DNA of 64,000 bases from Motilibacter aurantiacus (GCF_011250645.1 NZ_JAANNO010000001.1:394658-458657); one strand, 5' to 3'. Positions 37,212 through 47,530 are shown, counted from the stretch's first letter. Notes: generated by a model not told the origin, from the letters alone. Made by a program: numbers and translations.

Positions 37212-39686
37212 ATGGCCAACGCCGAGCAGGTACTGCAGGCGGTCGACGACGTGATCAGCGACGGTGCCCGGCGCGGGATGCTGCATGCCGTGGCCGAGGA
37301 CACCGAGCTCGACGGCCGCGTCATCACCGTGGACGGGCAACGGCTGGTGAGCTTCGGGTCCTGCAGCTACCTCGGGCTCGAGGTGCACCCGGCCCTCAAG
37401 GCCGGCGTGGTCGACGCCGTCGCGCGTTTCGGCACGCAGTTCTCCTCGTCGCGCGCGTACGTCTCGCCCCCGCGGTACGCCGAGGCGGAGGAGATGCTCA
37501 CCACGCTCTTCGGCCGGCCCACCGTCATCACGCCCAGCACCACCATGGGCCACATCGCCACGATGCCCACGGTCATCGGCCCCGACGACGCGCTCGTCCT
37601 CGACCACCAGGTGCACAACAGTGTCCAGACCGCTGCGAAGCTCGCTCAGGCGCAGGGCACCTCGGTCGACCTGATCCCCCACAACGACCTGCGCACGCTC
37701 GAGCGACGTCTGCAGGAGTATTCCCGAAGCAGACGTCGGGTGTGGTACGCAGCCGACGGCCTCTACAGCATGTACGCGGACTTCGCGCCGATGGCGGAGC
37801 TCAACGAGCTCGTCGAGCGGCACGAGAGCCTCTGGCTCTACATCGACGACGCCCACTCGGTCTCGTGGACCGGGCGCCACGGCCGGGGCCACGCCCTCGA
37901 GCACCTCAGCAGCGCCGCCGCGGAGCGCACCGTCGTCGCTGCCTCGCTCAACAAGTCCTTCGCCGCCGCAGGTGGCGCGCTGACCTTCCCGACCGAGGAG
38001 ATGCGGCGACGCGTCTTCACGGTCGGCGGCCCGCTGATCTTCTCGGGGCCGGTGCAGCCGCCCATGCTCGGCGCGATCCTCGCGTCGGCCGCGCTGCACA
38101 TGAGCCCGGAGATCGTCGAGCGGCAGGAGCGCCTGCTCCACCTCATCCGCCTGTTCAACCGGCGGGCGGCAGAGGAGGGCCTGCCCCTCGTGAGCCCGAG
38201 CGAGGCGCCCATCCGCTGCATCGGCGCCGGCAGCCCGGAGGTGGCGTACAACCTCACCAAGCGCCTGCGCGACGCCGGCTACTTCGCCGACACCGCGACC
38301 TTTCCCGCGGTCGCGGCCAAGCGCTCCGGGGCGCGCGTCACGATCACGGCGAACCACACCGATGAGGACGTCGCCGGCCTGGTCGAGGCGCTCGCCACCG
38401 CGCTGCCGGCCGCGCTGCACGAGGAGGGCGGCTCGCTCGACGTCCTGCAGCGCTCGTTCAAGAAGCAGCTCGAGGGCCGGGAGGTACGCCTCCGGCCGCT
38501 GCAGGCCGCGCCGGCGGCTCCCGGAGCGCTCGCGCTCGAGCACCACACGAGCGTCGACGCGGTCGACAAGGCCGAGTGGGACGCCATGTTCGACGGGCGG
38601 GGCGCCTTCACCTGGGACGGCCTGCGGATGCTCGAGAGCGTCTTCGCCGACAAGGACGAGCCGGCCGTCGAGCACCGGTGGGCCTTCAACTACTGGGTCG
38701 TCCGCGACGGGGCCACGAAACGGCCGGTGGCGGCGACGTTCTTCACCACGGCGCTGTGGAAGGACGACATGCTCTCCGACGAGCACGTCTCGGCCGCCGT
38801 GGAGCGGCTGCGCGCCGACGACAGGTACTACCTCACCTCGCGGGTCGTCGGCATGGGCTCACTGCTGACCGAGGGCGACCACCTCTACCTCGACCGAGGG
38901 GCAGATTGGCGTAGCGCGCTTCGCCTGATCCTCGAGGCGGCGCGCGCGGAGGAGGACCTCGTCGACGCCACGTCCGTGGTGGTCCGTGACATCGCCGACG
39001 GCGACGAGGAGCTCCACGAGTTCATGGTGGCCGAGGGCTTCCTGCGCATCCCCGTCATGGCGACCTGGGAGCGCGACATCGACTTCGCCGACGACGAGGA
39101 GTTCCTCGCCGGCCTGCCGAAGAAGGCGCGCTACCACCAGCGCACGCAGGTCCTGGCCTGGGAGGGCAGGTACGACGTGCGCGCCTACGCCGGCGGCTCG
39201 GCCGAGGCGGCGCTGGTCAGCGCCGCAGAGCTCGACCACCTCTACTCGCTCTACCGCAACGTGCACGCCCGCAACCTCGAGCTCAACGTCTTCCCGCTCC
39301 CCCGTCGGGTGCTCGACGCCGTGCTCGCGACGCCGGGCTGGGAGCTGACCGTGCTGCGGCTCGTCGACGGCCCCGACGCGCCGGTCGCCTTCGGCGTCCA
39401 GCACCACGGCGGCGACCACGTCGCGCCGCTCTTCGTCGGGCTGGACTACGGCTACGTCGCCTCCCACCGGGCGTACCAGCAGACGCTCTGGCAGGCGATC
39501 CGCAGCGGGCGTCGCCGCGGAGCGCGCCGGATCCTCTTCGGGATGAGCGCGGACCTGCAGAAGTCGCGGTTCGGCGCGACCGGCCAGCAGCGGTGGGCGT
39601 ACGTCCAGGCGAGCGAGACGTACAACCTCGACGTCCTCACCCGGATCCAGGAGAGCCTGCCCTCGAGCCTCCCGGTCGCCGCCTGA
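37212..39686 (+). CDS. alpha-oxoamine synthase (AONS/CqsA/SPT family) fused to GNAT acyltransferase domain
   Basis: An 824-residue fusion. Residues 1-420 are a PLP-dependent alpha-oxoamine synthase, the family that joins an amino acid to an acyl-CoA (BioF, KBL, serine palmitoyltransferase, CqsA). PLP Lys248 lies in VAASLNKSFAAAGG, Asp212 and His215 in LYIDDAHSVS, and SCSYLGLEVHP is the family N-terminus. Residues about 450-824 are a duplicated GNAT-like region (FNYWVVRDG, SRVVGMG, GLPKKARYHQRTQVL, FGMSADLQKSRFGA). Together they could make an aminoketone and then N-acylate it, as in sphingoid/ceramide-like chemistry; that is inference. AGGAGGAG precedes the ATG. It diverges from a hybrid kinase. 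Confidence 0.85.
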   Translation: MANAEQVLQAVDDVISDGARRGMLHAVAEDTELDGRVITVDGQRLVSFGSCSYLGLEVHPALKAGVVDAVARFGTQFSSSRAYVSPPRYAEAEEMLTTLFGRPTVITPSTTMGHIATMPTVIGPDDALVLDHQVHNSVQTAAKLAQAQGTSVDLIPHNDLRTLERRLQEYSRSRRRVWYAADGLYSMYADFAPMAELNELVERHESLWLYIDDAHSVSWTGRHGRGHALEHLSSAAAERTVVAASLNKSFAAAGGALTFPTEEMRRRVFTVGGPLIFSGPVQPPMLGAILASAALHMSPEIVERQERLLHLIRLFNRRAAEEGLPLVSPSEAPIRCIGAGSPEVAYNLTKRLRDAGYFADTATFPAVAAKRSGARVTITANHTDEDVAGLVEALATALPAALHEEGGSLDVLQRSFKKQLEGREVRLRPLQAAPAAPGALALEHHTSVDAVDKAEWDAMFDGRGAFTWDGLRMLESVFADKDEPAVEHRWAFNYWVVRDGATKRPVAATFFTTALWKDDMLSDEHVSAAVERLRADDRYYLTSRVVGMGSLLTEGDHLYLDRGADWRSALRLILEAARAEEDLVDATSVVVRDIADGDEELHEFMVAEGFLRIPVMATWERDIDFADDEEFLAGLPKKARYHQRTQVLAWEGRYDVRAYAGGSAEAALVSAAELDHLYSLYRNVHARNLELNVFPLPRRVLDAVLATPGWELTVLRLVDGPDAPVAFGVQHHGGDHVAPLFVGLDYGYVASHRAYQQTLWQAIRSGRRRGARRILFGMSADLQKSRFGATGQQRWAYVQASETYNLDVLTRIQESLPSSLPVAA

Positions 39687-39712
39687 CCCCTCTCCCTCCG
39701 ATCGCGCGGCGC

Positions 39713-41125
39713 TCAGCGCAGGGTGGCGCGCAGCGCGCCGGGGAGCGCGTCGAGCACCGCGGACGCGCTCGTCGGGGCGCCGTCGGCCGCGAGCCGTCCG
39801 GCCAGCCCGTGCACCCAGGCCGCGACGGAGCCCGCGTCGTAGGCGTCGAGCCCGCCGGCGAGCAGGGCCCCGGCCAGCCCGGCCAGCACGTCGCCGGACC
39901 CGGCCGTCGCCAGCCACGGCGTGCCGGTCGGGTTGACCCGGGCCCGGCCGTCGGGGGCCGCCACGACCGTCGTCGACCCCTTGAGCAGGACCACGCACCC
40001 GGTCCGCCGGGCCGCCTCGCGCGCGAAGTGGAGCGTGCGCGCCTCGACCTGCCCGCGGCCCACCTCGAGGCCGGCCGCGGCGAGCACGCGCACGAGCTCG
40101 CCCGCGTGCGGGGTCAGCAGGGCGGGGCCGCCCGCCCGGGCGTACGCAGTGGCGGCGGCGGCGTCCAGGACGACCGGCTCCGGGCGCGCGACCTGGTCCA
40201 GGACCGCGTCGAGCTCGGGGATGCCCGGGCCGATGACGCGGGCCTGCACGCGCCCGCCACCGGCGACGACCTCCGGCCAGCGGGCGAGCACGCGGTCGGT
40301 CGCGTGCCCCGGCCCGACGTAGCGCACCATGCCGGCGCCCCCGCGCACGGCCGCCCCGGCACAGAGGACCGCCGCTCCGGGGTACTCGTCGCTGCCCGCG
40401 ACGACCCCGACGACACCGCGAGAGTACTTGTCCGCGTCCGGGCCGGGGACCGGCAGCAGGGCCGCCACGTCGTCCGCGTCCAGCGCCTCGACGGCGGGGG
40501 CGCCGAGCCAGGGCCCGAGCCCGATGTCCACGACCTCCACGAGCCCGGCGTACGTCGCCCCGGGGTCGACGAGCAGGCCGGGCTTGAGCGCGCCGGGGGC
40601 CAGCGTGACGTCCGCGTGGACCGCCGCCCCCGCCGCCTCGCCCGTGGCGGCGTCCACCCCGCTGGGCACGTCGACGGCGACGAGCAGCGCGGCCGAGCCC
40701 TCCGCGCGCGCGACCGCACGGGCCGCCTCCGGCCGCAGCCCGCCCGAGCCGCCGATCCCGACGATGCCGTCGAGCACCAGGTCCGCGTCGTCGAGAAGGT
40801 CGAGCCCCTCGCCGGGCCCGTGCAGGCGGCCTCCCGCCGCCCGCAGTGCTGCGGCTCCGCCCGGGTGCTGCCGCCCACCGAGGGCCAGCGCGTCGACGCG
40901 GGCGCCGCGCCGCGCCAGCCGGGCGCCCGCGTGCAGGGCGTCCCCGCCGTTGTCGCCGCTGCCGACGAGCAGCACGACCCGGGCGCCGTACGCCCCGCCC
41001 AGCAGCCGGGCGCAGCCCGCGGCGATGCCGGCGGCCGCCCGGTCCATCAGCGTGCCGTCGGGCAGGCCGGCCGCCAGCGCGGCCTCGGCCGAGCGGACCG
41101 CCTCGACGTCGTACGCCGTCCTCAT
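39713..41125 (-). CDS. nnr: bifunctional NAD(P)H-hydrate epimerase/ADP-dependent dehydratase
   Basis: A 470-residue metabolite-repair enzyme. The N-terminal epimerase (about 1-205) has [16 protein letters not shown] and [12 protein letters not shown]. The C-terminal ribokinase-like dehydratase (about 215-470) has [46 protein letters not shown] and the nucleotide-binding [16 protein letters not shown]. It repairs hydrated NAD(P)H in the cytosol. The start overlaps the acpS stop (ATGA). It converges on the alpha-oxoamine synthase gene with 26 bp between stops and no clear hairpin. alr, its usual downstream neighbour, is displaced. Confidence 0.94.
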   Translation of the reverse strand: MRTAYDVEAVRSAEAALAAGLPDGTLMDRAAAGIAAGCARLLGGAYGARVVLLVGSGDNGGDALHAGARLARRGARVDALALGGRQHPGGAAALRAAGGRLHGPGEGLDLLDDADLVLDGIVGIGGSGGLRPEAARAVARAEGSAALLVAVDVPSGVDAATGEAAGAAVHADVTLAPGALKPGLLVDPGATYAGLVEVVDIGLGPWLGAPAVEALDADDVAALLPVPGPDADKYSRGVVGVVAGSDEYPGAAVLCAGAAVRGGAGMVRYVGPGHATDRVLARWPEVVAGGGRVQARVIGPGIPELDAVLDQVARPEPVVLDAAAATAYARAGGPALLTPHAGELVRVLAAAGLEVGRGQVEARTLHFAREAARRTGCVVLLKGSTTVVAAPDGRARVNPTGTPWLATAGSGDVLAGLAGALLAGGLDAYDAGSVAAWVHGLAGRLAADGAPTSASAVLDALPGALRATLR

Positions 41126-41505
41126 GTGCCGTCCTGTCCCGCCCCGAGGTCGGGGGCTCCTTCGGCGATGACCACGGCGGACGCGATGCCCGCGTCGTGG
41201 CTGAGCGACACGTGCCAGGAGATGACGCCGCGCCGGGCGGCCTCGGCCGCGACGGTCCCGCCGACCCGCAGGTGCGGGCGGCCCGCCTCGTCCCGGACGA
41301 CCTCGGCGTCGACCCAGCGCAGCCCGCGCGGGGCACCGAGCGCCTTGGCCACCGCCTCCTTCGCCGCGAACCGCGCGGCCAGGCTGGCGGGGGGCAGCCT
41401 GCGCTCCCCGGGCGTGAAGAGCCGCTCGTACAACCGCGGGGAGCGCTCGAGCGTCGCCGAGAAACGGGCGACGTCGACCACGTCGATGCCGACTCCGAGG
41501 ATCAC
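41122..41505 (-). CDS. acpS: holo-[acyl-carrier-protein] synthase
   Basis: A 127-residue phosphopantetheinyl transferase that activates acyl carrier protein for fatty acid synthesis. The N-terminal [12 protein letters not shown] carries the Mg-binding Asp8, and [15 protein letters not shown] has the conserved Glu and Lys. [17 protein letters not shown] is the third family motif. Length is normal (120-130). GTG 41505 follows AGGA at a suitable distance. The stop overlaps the nnr start (ATGA), and the start lies 4 nt past the diguanylate cyclase stop, so the three genes form an operon. Confidence 0.95.
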   Translation of the reverse strand: MILGVGIDVVDVARFSATLERSPRLYERLFTPGERRLPPASLAARFAAKEAVAKALGAPRGLRWVDAEVVRDEAGRPHLRVGGTVAAEAARRGVISWHVSLSHDAGIASAVVIAEGAPDLGAGQDGT

Positions 41506-41509
41506 CCCG

Positions 41510-43135
41510 TCATCCTGCCCGGGCCCGCGGCGGCGGCCGGCGGCGCCCGTCCGCGCCGCGCTTGACGGCGTACATCTTGGCGTCCGCCGCCCGCAGCATC
41601 GCCTCGAAGTCGTGCGCACCGTCCTCCGGGCCGGCCGCGCCGATGCTCACCCCGACCGTGACCACCCGGCCGTCGACGAGGTACGGCGAGGACACCTGCT
41701 CGACGAGGCGCTGGACGGCGGCCTCCACGTCACCCGGCCCACGCACGCTGGTCGTGAGCAGCACGCAGAACTCGTCGCCGCCGATCCGGGCGGGCAGGTC
41801 GCCCTCGCGCAGCGCGGCGCGCATGCGGTCCGCGACCTGGCGGAGCAGCTCGTCCCCGGCCCGGTGCCCGTACTCGTCGTTGACCTGCTTGAAGCCGTCC
41901 AGGTCCAGGTAGAGCAGCGCCAGGTGCCCGCCCTCCCGGCGTGCCCGGGCCAGCTCCCGCCGGGCGACCTCGTCGAGCTGGCCGCGGTTGGCCAGTCCCG
42001 TGAGCCCGTCGTGCCGGGCCGCGTGGTGCAGCCGGCTGCGCTCGATCATCCCCTCGACCGAGCGGCGCGCCGCGTCCACCATCGTCGCCGCGACGTCGGC
42101 CACCGCCGGCGCCATGGGGCCGGGCGGGTGCACGAGGAGCCACTCGCGCCGCTCCCCGGCCGCCGGCAGCTCGAGCGCGGGCTCCCCCGGCGGCGGCGGC
42201 TCGCACGTGAAGTAGGCCCGTGCGCCCTCGACGACGTCCGTGAGGGCATGCCGGAGCCGCTCGCGGACGTCTCCCGCCGACCGCAGGGCGGACAGCTCGA
42301 CGACGAAGCCCAGGGCCCGGTGCAGCCGCTCGGTCTCCCGGCGCTGCCGCTCGCGCAGCGCCACCAGCACGCTCAGCGCGCCCACCACGACCGCGGCGCA
42401 CCACAGCGCCGCTGTCGAGGCCCGCGCCGCGGCGGCCAGCCCGACGCCTGCTGCGGCGGCGAGGGCGGCGAGCGGCACGGTCCCCCGCCGGGGCTCCAGC
42501 ACGGGGCCGCCGCAGGCCCCGAGGCGGGTCCGGACGAGCAGCCCCCGCGTCATCGCGGCGGAGCCGACCGCGGCGAGCGCGGCCGCGCCGGCGCGTACGG
42601 CGAAGGGCTCGTCGCGGGCTCCGAGGACGCCGAGCAGGCCCACCGCGCCGCTGACGGCCCGCGCCGCCGTGGTGACCGCCGCCCGCTGCCACGCGCTCCG
42701 CTCCTGCAGCAGCAGCGCCGCTGACATGCCGGTCACGAGCGTCAGCAGGGCGGCGGGCCCGGGCAGCAGGGACGCGGCCGGGACGTACGCGAGCGCGGCC
42801 GCGCCGGGCAGCTCGGCGCCCTGCCGGGCCGCGGCGCCCGCGCCGAAGTGCACCGGCCCGGAGAAGCCGCCGTGGGCGGCGAAGGCGAGCAACGCGCAGG
42901 GGGCGATGCTCGGCCAGGCCAGGCTCGTGGGCAGCAGCAGGGCGGCGGCCACGCAGCAGGACAGCGCCACCGCGAGCAATGGGCGGGTGAGCGGCAGCAG
43001 CCGGGACCGCATTTGCGCCGGGTCGGCCGGCCGCATGTGGGCGGGCCGCGCAGGGCGCGGCGGGGATGCCGGACGCGGGGAGCGATGGCGACCGCGAGCC
43101 CGGGACGGCGCGGTCCCGTCACTCTTCGCAGTCAC
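41510..43135 (-). CDS. membrane-bound diguanylate cyclase (GGDEF)
   Basis: A 541-residue signalling enzyme likely to make cyclic di-GMP. After a basic N-terminal stretch, several hydrophobic segments follow (for example [53 protein letters not shown]). A GAF-like linker leads to the GGDEF domain ([33 protein letters not shown]). An RxxD product-inhibition site (REGD) lies five residues before GGDEF. GTG 43135 follows GAGGAAAGG; a later ATG at MRPADP is possible. It heads the operon with acpS and nnr. Confidence 0.87.
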   Translation of the reverse strand: MTAKSDGTAPSRARGRHRSPRPASPPRPARPAHMRPADPAQMRSRLLPLTRPLLAVALSCCVAAALLLPTSLAWPSIAPCALLAFAAHGGFSGPVHFGAGAAARQGAELPGAAALAYVPAASLLPGPAALLTLVTGMSAALLLQERSAWQRAAVTTAARAVSGAVGLLGVLGARDEPFAVRAGAAALAAVGSAAMTRGLLVRTRLGACGGPVLEPRRGTVPLAALAAAAGVGLAAAARASTAALWCAAVVVGALSVLVALRERQRRETERLHRALGFVVELSALRSAGDVRERLRHALTDVVEGARAYFTCEPPPPGEPALELPAAGERREWLLVHPPGPMAPAVADVAATMVDAARRSVEGMIERSRLHHAARHDGLTGLANRGQLDEVARRELARARREGGHLALLYLDLDGFKQVNDEYGHRAGDELLRQVADRMRAALREGDLPARIGGDEFCVLLTTSVRGPGDVEAAVQRLVEQVSSPYLVDGRVVTVGVSIGAAGPEDGAHDFEAMLRAADAKMYAVKRGADGRRRPPPRARAG

Positions 43136-43342
43136 TCGTCGCCTTTCCTCCACCACCTTCGGTGCCCTCGGCACTGAGAGTAATCAGAGGACAGTTGCAG
43201 GGAGGAGGATTCGGCGGAGCGCCACCGGAATGGACGAGCCTTATCGCATTCTGCAGAAGTACCGACGCGGAGCGTCACGAGCCGCCGGTGGAAATGCCGG
43301 GAACCCCTGGCGAATACCACGAGCGCGCTAGCCAGTTCTAGT

Positions 43343-43383
43343 GCAGAAGGACCGCCGGGGAGAATCCCCGGCGGTCCTTCTGC
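43343..43383 (-). terminator. 19-bp perfect hairpin after glmS
   Basis: GCAGAAGGACCGCCGGGGA (43343-43361) pairs perfectly with its complement at 43365-43383 around a GAA loop. It lies 12 nt past the glmS stop. It is the strongest terminator-like structure seen in the window. Confidence 0.88.
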
Positions 43384-43395
43384 GCGAGCCGTGTG

Positions 43396-45246
43396 CTACT
43401 CCACGGTGACCGACTTGGCCAGGTTGCGCGGCTGGTCGACGTCCAGGCCGCGCGCCAGCGCCAGCTCGCACGCGAAGACCTGCAGCGGCACGGTCGCCAC
43501 GAGCGGCGCGAGCAGGGTGGCGGTCCGCGGCGTGCGGATGACCGTGTCGGCGTACGGCGTCACGGCCTCGTCCCCCTCCTCGGCGATGACGATGGTGCGG
43601 GCGCCGCGGGCGCGTACCTCCTGGATGTTGCTGACGATCTTCTGGTGGATGACCGACCGGCCGCGCGGCGAGGGCACGACCACGACGACCGGGAGGCCTT
43701 CCTCGATCAGGGCGATCGGCCCGTGCTTGAGCTCGCCGGCCGCGAACGCCTCGGCGTGCATGTAGGCCAGCTCCTTGAGCTTGAGCGCGCCCTCGAGCGC
43801 CACCGGGTAGCCGACGTGCCGGCCGAGGAAGAGGACCGCCTTGGCGTCGGCCAGCGACCGGGCCAGCTCACGCACCGGCTCCACCGTGTCGAGGACGACG
43901 TCCACGGCCTCCGGCATCGCGGCGAGCTCGTGGACGATCCCCTGCACCTCGTCCTCGAACTTGGTGCCGCGCACCTGGGCGAGGAAGAGGCCGAGCAGGT
44001 AGCACGCCACGACCTGGGTGAGGAAGGTCTTGGTGGCGGCCACGCCGACCTCCGGCCCGGCGTGGGTGTAGAGCACCGCGTCGGACTCGCGGGGGATCGT
44101 CGACCCGTTCGTGTTGCAGATCGCGATGACCCGCGCCTTCTGCTCACGCGCGTGCCTGACCGCCATCAGCGTGTCCATGCTCTCGCCGGACTGCGAGATC
44201 GCCACGACGAGCGTGGACCGGTCGATGATCGGGTCGCGGTAGCGGAACTCGGACGCCACCTCGACCTCGACGGGCAGCCTCGTCCAGTGCTCGATCGCGT
44301 ACTTCGCGATCAGCCCGGCGTGGTACGACGAGCCGCAGGCGATGACGATGACCTTGTCGACGTCGCGCAGGTCCTCCTCGGACAGCCGCACCTCGTCCAG
44401 CGCGAGCCGCCCAGTCTCGTCGATGCGCCCGAGCAAGGTGTCGGCGACCGCCTTGGGCTGCTCGGCGATCTCCTTGAGCATGAAGTACGGGTAGCCGCCC
44501 TTCTCCGCGGCGGAGGCGTCCCAGTCGACGTGGTACTCCTTCGGGGAGACCGGCTCGCCGTCGAAGTCGGTGAGGGTGATCCCCTCCGGGCGCAGCTCGA
44601 CGACCTGGCCGTCGGACACCTCGACGGCGTTGCGGGTGTACTGGATGAACGCCGCGACATCGGAGGCGAGGAAGTTCTCCCCCTCACCGCGGCCCACCAC
44701 GAGCGGGCTGTTGCGCCGCGCGGCCACGACCACGTCGGGCACCGACGCGTGCGTCACGACGAGGGTGAAGGCCCCGTCCAGCCGGCGGCAGACCCGGCGC
44801 AGCGCACCTGCGAGGTCGCCGTCGGAGGGGTCGAACTCGTCGGCGAGCAGGTGCGCGACGACCTCGGTGTCGGTCTCGGACACCAGCTCGTGCCCACGGG
44901 CCTCCAGCTCGGCGCGCAGCGCGGCGAAGTTCTCGATGATCCCGTTGTGGATCACCGCGACGCTGCCCGTGTCGTCCAGGTGAGGGTGGGCGTTGCGGTC
45001 GTTGGGCGCCCCGTGGGTCGCCCACCGGGTGTGCCCCATCCCCGTGCTGCTCTCGGGGAGCGGCAGCTCCCCGAGGGCGGCCTCCAGGTTGGCCAGCTTG
45101 CCCGCCCGCTTCCTGGTCGCGAGCTTGTCCCCGGCCACCACGACCACACCGGCCGAGTCGTAGCCGCGGTACTCCAGGCGGCGCAGCCCGTTCATCACGA
45201 CGTCCAGCGCCGGCTTGCTCCCGACGTATCCCACGATCCCGCACAT
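43396..45246 (-). CDS. glmS: glutamine-fructose-6-phosphate aminotransferase (isomerizing)
   Basis: A 616-residue enzyme that makes glucosamine 6-phosphate, the first step to UDP-GlcNAc for peptidoglycan. The mature N-terminal Cys (MCGIVGYVG) is the glutaminase nucleophile. The class II amidotransferase loop TRWATHGAPNDRNAHPH and SDTEVVAHL-type region are present. Two SIS domains follow (ACGSSYHAGLIAKY, SQSGESMDTLMAVRHA), and the C-terminus ends in QPRNLAKSVTVE. It is followed by a strong hairpin. It sits two genes from glmM, which uses its product. No glmS ribozyme-like leader is apparent in the 52-bp upstream gap. Confidence 0.97.
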   Translation of the reverse strand: MCGIVGYVGSKPALDVVMNGLRRLEYRGYDSAGVVVVAGDKLATRKRAGKLANLEAALGELPLPESSTGMGHTRWATHGAPNDRNAHPHLDDTGSVAVIHNGIIENFAALRAELEARGHELVSETDTEVVAHLLADEFDPSDGDLAGALRRVCRRLDGAFTLVVTHASVPDVVVAARRNSPLVVGRGEGENFLASDVAAFIQYTRNAVEVSDGQVVELRPEGITLTDFDGEPVSPKEYHVDWDASAAEKGGYPYFMLKEIAEQPKAVADTLLGRIDETGRLALDEVRLSEEDLRDVDKVIVIACGSSYHAGLIAKYAIEHWTRLPVEVEVASEFRYRDPIIDRSTLVVAISQSGESMDTLMAVRHAREQKARVIAICNTNGSTIPRESDAVLYTHAGPEVGVAATKTFLTQVVACYLLGLFLAQVRGTKFEDEVQGIVHELAAMPEAVDVVLDTVEPVRELARSLADAKAVLFLGRHVGYPVALEGALKLKELAYMHAEAFAAGELKHGPIALIEEGLPVVVVVPSPRGRSVIHQKIVSNIQEVRARGARTIVIAEEGDEAVTPYADTVIRTPRTATLLAPLVATVPLQVFACELALARGLDVDQPRNLAKSVTVE

Positions 45247-45298
45247 GGGCTCCAGGCTACGGGGCGAGGAGGCCCACCGACGAGAGGCGGCGCCGGGG

Positions 45299-47530
45299 TC
45301 AGCGCGCGGCGAGGGCCGCCGCCTCGCGCAGCCTCGCCTCGAGCTCGGCCGCGGGCAGCGGCCGGTCGAACAGATAGCCCTGGCAGCGGGGCACCCCCAG
45401 CTCGACCAGCCGGTCGCGCTGCCGGGCCGTCTCGACCCCCTCGGCCAGCACCTCCAGCCCGCACGCCCGGGCGAGCCCGACGAGCATGCGCAGCACGTGG
45501 ACGGGCGCGTCCTCGGTCACGAGCGGGTCCACGAGCGGCTTGGCCACCTTCAGCACGTCGGCGGGGATCTGCTCCAGGTAGGCGAGCGAGGAGTAGCCGG
45601 TCCCGAAGTCGTCGAGCCCGACCCGCAGGCCGTACGCCCGCAAGCGGGCGAGCGCGTCGCGCACCGCCGCACTGCTGGCCGCCGCCTCCTCGGTGACCTC
45701 GACGAGCAGCCGCTGCGGCGCGATGCCGGCCGCGGACAGCACGCGCAGCACCTCGTCGACCAGCTCGGGGCGCTCCAGCGAGCGGATGGAGAAGTTGACC
45801 CCCAGGTAGTGCTGCTCGCTGCCGAGCCGGGCCGCGTCCCAGGCGGCCAGCTGCCCGACCGCCCGCTGCAGCACGAACCGGTCGATCTCCACGATGAGCC
45901 CGGTGGTGTGCGCGACCGGGAGGAAGTCCGCCGGCGACACCAGGCTGCCGTCCCGGCGCCAGCGGACGAGCGCCTCGGAGCCCAGCATCCGGCCCGTCGC
46001 GGACGCGACCACCGGCTGGTAGTGCACCTCGAGCTCTCCGGCCTCGAGGGCGTGCTCGAGGCGAGCGGCCAGCGCCGGCCAGGAGAGGACGGCGGAGTCG
46101 TGCTCCGGGCGGTGCTCCACGGCCTGCCCGCCGCCACGGGCCTTGGCCACCGACAGCGCGACGTCGGCCGCGGCCAGCAGGGCGTCGGCGGTGCCGGCGG
46201 ACGAGCCGGTCCCCGCCATACCGGCGCTCGCCCGCAGCGGCGTCCGCTCGCCGCGCACGTCGAAGGGCGCCCGCAGGCAGCGCACCAGCTCGTCGCCGAG
46301 GACCGCGGCCGCGTCCGTCGCGCCCGGGCCGGTGAGCAGCGCGCCGAACTCGTCCCCGCCGAGCCGCGCCCAGACGGCCGACGGCGCGCAGGCGCGCGCC
46401 CGGTCGGCGGCATCGAGCAGCAGCCGGTTGCCGGCCTCGTGGCCCGCCAGGTCGTTGACCGCACGGAAGCCGTCCAGGTCCACCCGCACCACGGCCGCCT
46501 CCCGCCCCTCGGTGAGGGCCTCGGCGACGACCGCGCCGAAGCGCTCCCGGTTGAGCAGCCCCGTCAGCGCGTCGTGCGCGGCCCGGTGGGCGATCAGCTG
46601 GGCCGAGGCCCGGACGGCGGCCACCAGTCGCGACGTGCGCCAGAGCACCAGGCCCGTGAGGACGAGCGAGGCGACCGCGATGACCCGCAGGTCGATCCCC
46701 TCGGGGTCGTCGATGGTGAGCAGGAGGAACGGCCCGACGGCCGCGCAGGCGCCGACGAGCAGCAGGCGGTGCCGGCCGAGGAACGTCGTCTCCGCCGGCG
46801 TCGGGGGTGTGGCGGCGGCGCGATGCCAGGCCGCGGCGGCCAGCAGGGCGTACTCGAGCAGGAAGGCGCAGTTGGACAGCTGCCCCACCGCTGCGTCGAC
46901 CTCGTACACCTCCTGCACGAGGAAGGCGACGTCCGCGACGACCGCACAGAGCAGGCCGAGGGCGAGCAGGCGGAGGGCGCCGTTGCGCCACTCCCCTTCG
47001 AGCAGCATCCGCGCGAGGACCGCCACGACCAGCAGGTCGGCCAGCGGGTACGCAGCCCCGATCGCCCGTGCGAGCACACTGCCCTCGCCGCCGACCACGG
47101 TGGGCTCGAGCACCCACTCCCACGCCCCGAGGGCGAGCGCCAGCGCGACCACGCCCGCCTCGAGGCCGGCGGACGCCTCGCGGTCCGTGCGCCGGGCCCG
47201 CAGCAGGAGCAGCACGCCGGCGAGCAGCGGGACGTAGCCGCCGAGGTATGCCGCGTCGGCCGCCGAGGGGAACGGGTCCTGGTCGAGGACGTGCTCGTAG
47301 TACATCCAGAGCGCGTCGCCCAGGACGAAGCAGCCGAGCGCCACGACCAGCGCCCACCAGGCGCCCTGCGGGCACGGCCGGCGGGAGGCCACCGCCGTGG
47401 CCATCCCGGCGAGGACGGCCACGGCGACGGCCAGGTAGTACGCGTCGGCCCACGCGCCGGCCCCGAGCAGCGGGTATCCCAGCGCGGCTCCCACGCCGGC
47501 CGCCGGCCAGACAACCCCCCGCAGACTCAC
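45299..47530 (-). CDS. membrane GGDEF-EAL cyclic di-GMP enzyme
   Basis: A 743-residue protein with an N-terminal membrane region of about eight hydrophobic segments (about 1-310). The GGDEF domain (HDALTGLLNRERFG, ARLGGDEFGALL) lacks an RxxD inhibition site. The EAL domain has SEALVRW, GVNFSIRSLERPE, VEVTEEA, GLDDFGTGYSSLAYLEQ, LAEGVET and RCQGYLF. Most phosphodiesterase residues are kept, though LKVAKPLV replaces the usual LKID context. Net c-di-GMP synthesis or breakdown cannot be decided. AGGAGG lies only 2 nt before GTG 47530, a tight spacing. It lies between glmM and glmS. Confidence 0.88.
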   Translation of the reverse strand: MSLRGVVWPAAGVGAALGYPLLGAGAWADAYYLAVAVAVLAGMATAVASRRPCPQGAWWALVVALGCFVLGDALWMYYEHVLDQDPFPSAADAAYLGGYVPLLAGVLLLLRARRTDREASAGLEAGVVALALALGAWEWVLEPTVVGGEGSVLARAIGAAYPLADLLVVAVLARMLLEGEWRNGALRLLALGLLCAVVADVAFLVQEVYEVDAAVGQLSNCAFLLEYALLAAAAWHRAAATPPTPAETTFLGRHRLLLVGACAAVGPFLLLTIDDPEGIDLRVIAVASLVLTGLVLWRTSRLVAAVRASAQLIAHRAAHDALTGLLNRERFGAVVAEALTEGREAAVVRVDLDGFRAVNDLAGHEAGNRLLLDAADRARACAPSAVWARLGGDEFGALLTGPGATDAAAVLGDELVRCLRAPFDVRGERTPLRASAGMAGTGSSAGTADALLAAADVALSVAKARGGGQAVEHRPEHDSAVLSWPALAARLEHALEAGELEVHYQPVVASATGRMLGSEALVRWRRDGSLVSPADFLPVAHTTGLIVEIDRFVLQRAVGQLAAWDAARLGSEQHYLGVNFSIRSLERPELVDEVLRVLSAAGIAPQRLLVEVTEEAAASSAAVRDALARLRAYGLRVGLDDFGTGYSSLAYLEQIPADVLKVAKPLVDPLVTEDAPVHVLRMLVGLARACGLEVLAEGVETARQRDRLVELGVPRCQGYLFDRPLPAAELEARLREAAALAAR

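Noticed and set aside
43136-43342. Riboswitch or small gene upstream of the diguanylate cyclase
   Set aside because: No conserved c-di-GMP aptamer motif is recognised, and the short frames there lack ribosome sites and family similarity.
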